In this document: positions 7,046 through 11,054 of the stretch, one piece after another
How the letters are laid out: every line of letters begins with the position of its first letter
Position numbering within the stretch: position 1 is the first letter of the stretch
From: JBBTQE01 sp038065775
Lineage (GTDB): Bacteria; Patescibacteriota; Patescibacteriia; Magasanikbacterales; GWA2-37-8
NCBI GenBank assembly: GCA_038065775.1
Contig: JBBTQE010000065.1
Span: forward strand, 1-11,054
Reading direction: 5' to 3'
Length of the DNA: 11,054 bases
Translations under genes and position numbers: made by a program
The notes under the pieces: generated by a model
Databases searched by the model: none
What the model was told of the DNA's origin: nothing
Seen by the model: the letters and a program-made list of their open reading frames with translations, nothing else

Positions 7046-8080
7046 ATGCGAAAATACAAAACCAGCGTAATTCCGCTCGCTTTGTTAGTGGCCGCAACAG
7101 GCGTCATTTCTTTTTTTATGTTTCAGTCGTCAAATGTGGACGGGAGAGTATCTATCGCAGGCGATGTCGGGCTGGCCGCTTCAAAATATTTTAGCGCTTT
7201 GGACGGACGCGTGGTAAAAAATTCAGATTCTTCCGCGCCGCAGGTAGTGGCTGTTATGGTAGATAATTTTCCAGACGCCAAGCCGCAATCCGGTTTATCT
7301 AAAGCAAAAATAGTGTATGAAGTTCCCATGGAAGGCGAGCTGACCAGGTTCATGGCAATTTATGAGAGCAATCAAGATGTATCTAAAGTCGGCCCTGTCA
7401 GAAGCGCGCGCCCATACTTTTTGGACTGGTTGCAGGAGTATGGTCAAGCATTGTATATGCATTCCGGCGGTTCCCCGGTGGCATTGAAGTTAATAAAATC
7501 CAGAAATATAAATGACGCGAATGAATTTTATTGGGGCGGTTATTATTGGAGAGAGGAAGGCCGCGCGGCGCCGCATAATTTATACACCGCAAGCAAGAAT
7601 TGGCAGGAAATAATTAATCGGAAAAATATTAATGATGGATTTTATTCAACAAACAGCTGGAAATACGCCCGTGTTGTCGGGAAAGCCGCGGCTGGAAAAA
7701 TAAACAAAGAAATAAATATTCTCTTTGACAATAATTATATTGTAGCGTGGAAGTATGACGCGAAAAAACTGGATTATGTCAGGTATGTTAATGGAGAAAA
7801 AGATTTGGATAATGGTTCGGAAATCCGCGCGAGAAATATTCTTACGCAGACTGTGGGTGTAAAAGTGTTAGACAGCGAGGGAAGAAAAGAAATGACCACG
7901 ATTGGCAATGGCGAAGCAAAGATTTTAAGGAAAGGTAAATTATTTTCTGGCACATGGGAGAAAAAGACGCTTTCCGGAAGGACTAGATTTTATGTGGACA
8001 AGAAAGAGGTCGTATTATTGCCCGGCATCACATGGGTTGAGGTGGTATCCAAGAACACAAAAATTGAAATTATTAACTAG
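7046..8080 (+). CDS. DUF3048 (YerB-like) envelope protein
   Basis: Protein of 344 residues with an N-terminal membrane anchor or uncleaved signal (MRKYKTSVIPLALLVAATG, hydrophobic 8-26). There is no lipobox Cys, unlike B. subtilis YerB, which is a lipoprotein. DUF3048 hallmarks are VVAVMVDNFPDAKPQSGLS (67-85), KIVYEVPMEGELTRFMAIYE (88-107), KVGPVRSARPYFLDWLQEYG (114-133), MHSGGSP (138-144) and PHNLYTAS (176-183). The C-terminal part (about 225-344) is the second conserved beta-rich domain. The molecular function of the family is unknown; an extracytoplasmic location is inferred from the N-terminus. It lies alone between a terminator and convergent prmC; its stop TAG overlaps the prmC end by 8 bases, and its own terminator lies within prmC. 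Confidence 0.92.
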   Translation: MRKYKTSVIPLALLVAATGVISFFMFQSSNVDGRVSIAGDVGLAASKYFSALDGRVVKNSDSSAPQVVAVMVDNFPDAKPQSGLSKAKIVYEVPMEGELTRFMAIYESNQDVSKVGPVRSARPYFLDWLQEYGQALYMHSGGSPVALKLIKSRNINDANEFYWGGYYWREEGRAAPHNLYTASKNWQEIINRKNINDGFYSTNSWKYARVVGKAAAGKINKEINILFDNNYIVAWKYDAKKLDYVRYVNGEKDLDNGSEIRARNILTQTVGVKVLDSEGRKEMTTIGNGEAKILRKGKLFSGTWEKKTLSGRTRFYVDKKEVVLLPGITWVEVVSKNTKIEIIN

Positions 8081-8963
8081 TTCGCGCAATTTCTAAAATT
8101 ACTAAACGATCTCGCCCGGCGAGGTCGTTTTTAATTTGGAATGCCGCGTTTGAAAAGTATTTTTTGATTAATTTTGAAATTCCAGTTGATTGCGACGGAT
8201 CGATTTCCAATAGAAGGAGTATGCTGTTGGGAGCAGGGAGTAGTTTTGTTTGTTGAAATAATTCTTCGTAAAGAGCCAATCCTCCGTTGTCCGCGACAAG
8301 GGCCGCTTTTGGTTCGCGCTGAATGGATGGTTCGGTTTGGAATTGCCGTTCGGTCAGATAGGGGAGATTGGCGGTGATTATCATGGAGTAAGGAGCAGGG
8401 GGTAGGGAGTGGCGTTTCAAAATCGATTCCAGCAAATTGCCGCGCAGAAATTTTATTTTTACATTATGTTTTTTTGCGTTTTTCTTGGCAACTTTTAACG
8501 CTTCGCGGGAAATGTCGGTGGCATATATCCGCATGTCATTCCGAACTTGTCTCGGAATCTCTTGAGATGCTGAAATAAATTCAGCATGACAAGCAATTGC
8601 AATAGGAATACACCCGCTTCCGGTACCAACATCAACAAGTGTTATTTCTTTATTTATTTTTTTAATTTCCTCCAGCGCGCTTTCAACCATCAATTCCGTC
8701 TCCGGGCGGGGAATTAAAACATTTTTGTTTACAAAAAAATCAAGTCCGTAAAATTCTTTATGGCTGGTTATCGCCGCGACGGAATATCCGCGCTTGTATA
8801 AAAAAACAAAATACTTCAAACGAAGCGTTTCTAAAAATGAAAGCTTATATTCCGGATGAGTGAAAAGAAATTCTTTTGGCTTTTTTATGGCCGCGGAGAG
8901 GAGTAGTTCAAAATCAAGAGCGGGAATGCGGCTATATTTTTTTTGTGCGTCAAAAATGATCAT
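8073..8963 (-). CDS. prmC: Release factor glutamine N5-methyltransferase with repeat-encoded insert
   Basis: SAM-dependent enzyme that methylates the Gln of the GGQ motif in release factors. The 296-aa length is near the usual size. An N-terminal helical domain (1-80; SRIPALDFELLLSAAIKKPKE is partly typical) precedes the linker VLIPRPETELMVE (82-94). SAM motif I is VDVGTGSGCIPIAIA (110-124), the acidic motif is YATDIS with Asp150, and the catalytic motif is NLPY (199-202), a variant of the usual NPPY. The end, DLAGRDRLVILE, is characteristic. Residues 125-145 (HAEFISASQEIPRQVRND and neighbours) are encoded by a palindromic repeat inserted in frame in the loop between motif I and the next strand, a place where extra length should be tolerated. 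The start at 8963 gives the expected N-terminus but no ribosome site. The gene lies downstream of prfA, its substrate, with a second copy of the repeat between them. Confidence 0.94.
   Translation of the reverse strand: MIIFDAQKKYSRIPALDFELLLSAAIKKPKEFLFTHPEYKLSFLETLRLKYFVFLYKRGYSVAAITSHKEFYGLDFFVNKNVLIPRPETELMVESALEEIKKINKEITLVDVGTGSGCIPIAIACHAEFISASQEIPRQVRNDMRIYATDISREALKVAKKNAKKHNVKIKFLRGNLLESILKRHSLPPAPYSMIITANLPYLTERQFQTEPSIQREPKAALVADNGGLALYEELFQQTKLLPAPNSILLLLEIDPSQSTGISKLIKKYFSNAAFQIKNDLAGRDRLVILEIARTS
8104..8132 (+). terminator. Terminator of the DUF3048 gene embedded in prmC coding sequence
   Basis: AAACGATCTCG (8104-8114) pairs with CGAGGTCGTTT (8120-8130) around the loop CCCGG, giving an 11-bp stem followed by TTTTT. 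One pair is U-G in the plus-strand RNA but would be an A/C mismatch in the minus-strand RNA, where the trailing sequence is also not U-rich. The hairpin therefore looks directional for the plus strand. It lies 24 bases past the DUF3048 stop codon and inside the codons for the conserved PrmC end DLAGRDR. Confidence 0.75.
8535..8590 (-). repeat. Palindromic repeat (family 1) translated inside prmC
   Basis: This 56-bp element is bounded by GTCAT and ATGAC and holds two hairpins. ATTCCGA (8538-8544) pairs with TCGGAAT (8552-8558), and ATGCTGAA (8567-8574) pairs with TTCAGCAT (8580-8587). It is read in frame within prmC. The encoded peptide type HAEFISASQEIPRQVRND is one I recall as recurring in unrelated bacterial proteins, as expected of a dispersed repeat. 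A related copy lies at 8971-9069 in the opposite orientation relative to this one. Confidence 0.85.
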
Positions 8964-8970
8964 AAGGCAA

Positions 8971-9069
8971 TTGTCATCCTGAGCAGTGGCGAAGGATCTC
9001 TGTCCGGTTCAATATTTGACAGAGATTCCTCGTCGTCCGCGCCAAAGGCGGACTCGCTCGGAATGACAA
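8971..9069 (+). repeat. Palindromic repeat (family 1) between prfA and prmC
   Basis: A 99-bp element bounded by TTGTCAT (8971-8977) and ATGACAA (9063-9069). Internal hairpins are ATCTCTGTC (8996-9004) with GACAGAGAT (9018-9026), and GTCCGC (9035-9040) with GCGGAC (9048-9053). It shares GTCATnCTGA at one end, AGAGATTCC in the middle and TCGGAATGAC at the other end with the reverse complement of the copy in prmC, so they are one family with different internal stems. It fills almost the whole 110-base gap between the prfA stop and the prmC start. Confidence 0.85.
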
Positions 9070-9073
9070 AAAA

Positions 9074-10162
9074 TTACTCCCCATCGATTGGTGAGTTATC
9101 CAATTGTTCAAAATCAACATTTTTAAGCGCGTTGATAATCGGCTCCAAGTCGCCGTCAATAATCGCGGGAATATTATTCCAGCTTTGATGAATGCGATGG
9201 TCTGTAATCCTGTCTTGAGGAAAATTGTAAGTGCGAATTTTTTCACTGCGATCTCCGGTGCCGATTTGCGAGCGTCTTTTTTCAGTCAGTTCTTTCATTT
9301 TTTTCTCTCTGTCCGCCGCGTAAACGCGCGCGCGCAATACAGCCATCGCTTTTTCCCGGTTGGATGTCTGCGAGCGTTCGTCTTGGCATTGCACCGTGAT
9401 GCCGGTTGGGATGTGAACTATTCTTACCGCGGAATAAGTTGTGTTTACGCTCTGCCCGCCCGCGCCGCCGGAACAAAAAGTGTCTATGCGCAGATCCTTT
9501 GGTTCAATTTTAATTTCCGCTTCTTCAATCTCCGGAAGCACGGCGACCGTAATCGTGGAAGTGTGGATGCGGCCGGATTTTTCCGTGTCCGGCACTCTCT
9601 GCACACGGTGCACACCCATTTCGTATTTCAAGTCCTTGTATACATTTTTTCCTTTAATAGAAAAAATTACTTCTTTAAATCCGCCGATTCCGATTCTGTT
9701 GGCGTCCAGCATGTTCACTTTCCATTTTTTACTTTCAGCGTAGCGTGTGTACATGCGATAAAGTTCGGCTGTAAATAAAGCCGATTCATCTCCGCCAACT
9801 CCGGCGCGAATTTCCATAATTACATCTTTTTTATCAAACGGATCCCGCGGGCGGGTCATTTCGTCTAGCTCTCGTTCCAGATTGGTTTTTTTTGTTTCCA
9901 AATCAGGCAGTTCACCGGCCGCCATTTCTCTTAATTCGGCGTCCTCTCCGCCGGCTGGCGGATTATTCATAATCAATCCGATTTCCACAATACTGTTTTC
10001 TATGCCAGCCAACTTATTGATTTTTTCCACGATCGGTTTTAGCTCGTTGTATTCTTGAGAAATCTCTTTTATTTTTTTTGCGTCATTAAGCACGGCCGGA
10101 TTTTGCAGATCGGCTTCAAGTTTTTGGAATTTTGATTGCGTTTCTTTGTATTTGTTTTGCAT
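9074..10162 (-). CDS. prfA: Peptide chain release factor 1
   Basis: Class I release factor that recognises UAA and UAG and triggers peptide release on the ribosome. The 362 residues are the standard length. After the N-terminal helical domain come [19 protein letters not shown], the codon-recognition region [18 protein letters not shown] with Pro-Asp-Thr in the RF1 PxT position (RF2 has SPF), and the peptidyl-transferase motif [17 protein letters not shown] with GGQ. The start was chosen at 10162 ([20 protein letters not shown]) because it gives the family N-terminus. The frame stays open upstream to 10243, but that part would be translated from the upstream gene's 3' end and a repeat. The start lies 10 bases past the stop of the DUF559 gene, so cotranslation or cotranscription is likely. 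Downstream is prmC, which modifies this protein. Confidence 0.96.
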   Translation of the reverse strand: MQNKYKETQSKFQKLEADLQNPAVLNDAKKIKEISQEYNELKPIVEKINKLAGIENSIVEIGLIMNNPPAGGEDAELREMAAGELPDLETKKTNLERELDEMTRPRDPFDKKDVIMEIRAGVGGDESALFTAELYRMYTRYAESKKWKVNMLDANRIGIGGFKEVIFSIKGKNVYKDLKYEMGVHRVQRVPDTEKSGRIHTSTITVAVLPEIEEAEIKIEPKDLRIDTFCSGGAGGQSVNTTYSAVRIVHIPTGITVQCQDERSQTSNREKAMAVLRARVYAADREKKMKELTEKRRSQIGTGDRSEKIRTYNFPQDRITDHRIHQSWNNIPAIIDGDLEPIINALKNVDFEQLDNSPIDGE

Positions 10163-10172
10163 ATTTTTTTCG

Positions 10173-10604
10173 TTACTCGGCGATTGTCTTCGTATTCCCC
10201 TCTTGAGAGGGGTTGGGGAGTGTGAGACCTTTGCGCGTCTCAATCCAATCGACTCTACGTTGTATTATATTGTTTATATCATCTCTAACTTCTTGTTCTT
10301 GAAATCTAATTATAGCGCACCCTTCTTTTTCTAAAACTTTTTGTCTTTCTATATCTGACTCTATTTTATAATTATGTATGAAACCATCCATTTCAATTAT
10401 CAGTTTTAGTTCACGGCAATAGAAATCAACTATATATTCACTAATCGGAGTTTGCCGAATAAATTTATATCCGAGCAATTGCTTTCCTTTTAGTTTATTC
10501 CACAATAGCACCTCGCCAAGTGTAGAATTCTTTCTTAAATTACGCGCAAGCTTATTTAAGTATGGTTTGTATAAAGCAAATTTGCGTTCGGATTTTAAGA
10601 TCAT
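10173..10604 (-). CDS. DUF559 endonuclease-domain protein (Vsr-like fold)
   Basis: A 143-residue stand-alone member of the DUF559 family, which is related to very-short-patch-repair (Vsr) and other PD-(D/E)XK-like nucleases. Visible hallmarks are [20 protein letters not shown] (26-45), [18 protein letters not shown] (46-63) and [12 protein letters not shown] (67-78), with candidate catalytic Glu31, Asp60, Glu71, Asp73 and His77, then RQKVLEKEG and IIRFQEQEV. The last ~17 residues ([17 protein letters not shown]) run through a palindromic repeat and are probably not part of the fold. It starts 4 bases after the stop of the zinc-ribbon gene and ends 10 bases before prfA, an unusual place for a nuclease gene. 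The biological role of stand-alone DUF559 proteins is unknown to me; nuclease activity is inferred. Confidence 0.92.
   Translation of the reverse strand: MILKSERKFALYKPYLNKLARNLRKNSTLGEVLLWNKLKGKQLLGYKFIRQTPISEYIVDFYCRELKLIIEMDGFIHNYKIESDIERQKVLEKEGCAIIRFQEQEVRDDINNIIQRRVDWIETRKGLTLPNPSQEGNTKTIAE
10194..10225 (+). repeat. Palindromic repeat (family 2), copy A
   Basis: A 32-bp unit with hairpin CCCCTC-TTGA-GAGGGG (10197-10212) followed by TTGGGGAGTGTGA. It covers the 3' end of the DUF559 gene. It matches the reverse complement of copy B (10947-10978) at 27 of 32 positions by my count, so the two form an inverted pair. Confidence 0.85.
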
Positions 10605-10608
10605 GCTA

Positions 10609-10923
10609 TTAAGTTAGTTTGGTAATTTTTTTGATAACAGCATCTTGGTAAAGTCGGTAAGCCGGACGCTTTTCTTTTTCATAAATATACAAAGTGCCAA
10701 TAATTTTCCCGCATGATTTACATGCTAGATGTTTTGCTCCCCCATGGCCATCCGGAGATATGATACGATCTATATACACTCGTTTGAGCGATCCTGGGCC
10801 ATCCTTTTGATAAAGCATAAGGAAAGTTTTACAACTCTCACAAGAGATATTAAGGAAGCGCGAGTGACCACCTCTAGCTTTGCGGTATTTGTCATTTTTG
10901 AGTTTTACGCGTTTTGTATTCAT
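10609..10923 (-). CDS. Small Lys-rich zinc-ribbon protein of unknown function
   Basis: Basic 104-residue protein; no named family recognised. It has two CxxC pairs, CESC (28-31) and CKSC (68-71), with 36 residues between them, and a lysine/arginine-rich N-terminus (MNTKRVKLKNDKYRKARGGH), consistent with a zinc ribbon that binds nucleic acid. The middle contains RVYIDRIISPDGHGGAKHLACKSCG. The start at 10923 was chosen over an earlier in-frame Met (11013) because the extra 30 residues are encoded by the palindromic repeat and look non-native. It ends 4 bases before the DUF559 start. It is the first gene of the prfA-prmC run, the position taken by rpmE (bL31) in many other bacteria, but it lacks the bL31 signature. 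Confidence 0.85.
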   Translation of the reverse strand: MNTKRVKLKNDKYRKARGGHSRFLNISCESCKTFLMLYQKDGPGSLKRVYIDRIISPDGHGGAKHLACKSCGKIIGTLYIYEKEKRPAYRLYQDAVIKKITKLT

Positions 10924-10946
10924 ATATGACGATAGCTTTCGGCAGA

Positions 10947-10978
10947 TCACACCCCCCAACCCCCCTCGAGGGGGGATT
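10947..10978 (-). repeat. Palindromic repeat (family 2), copy B
   Basis: A 32-bp unit in the opposite orientation to copy A, holding the perfect 16-bp palindrome CCCCCC-TCGA-GGGGGG (10960-10975). Stem pair T-A in copy A is C-G here, a compensatory change. It lies just upstream of the zinc-ribbon gene at 10609-10923. Confidence 0.85.
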
Positions 10979-10998
10979 GAACGAGTGTCCATCCTAAT

Positions 10999-11039
10999 AA
11001 AAAACGGACTCAACCAAAAGATAGTATAGTCCGTTTTTT
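10999..11039. terminator. Bidirectional terminator hairpin at the right edge
   Basis: AAAAAACGGACT (10999-11010) pairs perfectly with AGTCCGTTTTTT (11028-11039) around a 17-base loop, giving a 12-bp stem with a T-run on both strands. It separates the prfA operon from whatever lies beyond the window. Its loop contains TATACT on the minus strand (11028-11023), a possible -10 for the operon, without a convincing -35. Confidence 0.75.
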
Positions 11040-11054
11040 AAGTTTAATAAAGCT

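Noticed and set aside
8535..9069. CRISPR array from the two family 1 repeats
   Set aside because: Only two diverged copies in opposite orientation and of different length, one inside a gene; no regular spacers.
8974..9246. Open frame antisense to the repeat and overlapping prfA
   Set aside because: Same strand as prfA in another frame; translation is a shadow of the prfA C-terminus and repeat.
10163..10243. Longer prfA start at 10243
   Set aside because: The extra 27 residues come from the palindromic repeat and the 3' end of the DUF559 gene; the Met at 10162 gives the normal RF1 N-terminus and length.
10924..11013. Longer start of the zinc-ribbon gene at 11013
   Set aside because: The extra 30 residues are encoded by repeat copy B and adjacent leader, and begin inside the terminator hairpin.

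Overview
The window looks like a chromosomal core region of a Candidate Phyla Radiation (Patescibacteria) bacterium, most likely Parcubacteria-like. The reasons are compact AT-leaning genes, short leaders without clear Shine-Dalgarno sequences, small zinc-ribbon proteins, and housekeeping genes (gyrB, a RodA-type SEDS gene, rplY, prfA, prmC) set among proteins I cannot name. No rRNA, tRNA or CRISPR array is visible. TGA ends two genes (the membrane protein and rodA), so the standard bacterial code applies and not the UGA-recoded code of some CPR lineages. The lineage call is an inference from gene content; no alignment was run.

Layout. 1-124: terminator-like hairpin after gyrB. 125-3568 (-): DNA gyrase subunit B carrying a 433-residue intein with an HNH homing-endonuclease region, inserted inside the catalytic Toprim motif. 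3569-3735: divergent promoter region. 3736-5802 (+): an unknown single-pass membrane protein and a RodA-type glycan polymerase. 5799-6954 (+): a good promoter, a small zinc-ribbon protein and ribosomal protein bL25, closed by a terminator. 7046-8080 (+): a DUF3048 (YerB-like) envelope protein. 8073-10923 (-): an operon-like run transcribed in the order zinc-ribbon protein, DUF559 endonuclease, prfA, prmC. 10999-11039: terminator hairpin marking the right boundary. No gene-free stretch exceeds 300 bases; the longest is the 167-base region before the membrane protein.

How the genes relate. PrfA (RF1) and PrmC, which methylates the GGQ glutamine of release factors, are functionally paired and adjacent. 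RodA and its upstream membrane protein probably act in cell-wall growth. bL25 is a 5S rRNA-binding ribosomal protein.

The most distinctive layer is small mobile or repetitive DNA sitting in or against essential genes: (i) the gyrB intein, with a series of about 17-residue aromatic repeats beside its HNH motif; (ii) one palindromic repeat family present twice, once translated in frame inside PrmC and once between prfA and prmC; (iii) a second 32-bp palindromic repeat present as an inverted pair around the zinc-ribbon and DUF559 genes, with a compensatory base-pair change between copies; (iv) a terminator for the DUF3048 gene that lies inside the coding sequence of convergent prmC.
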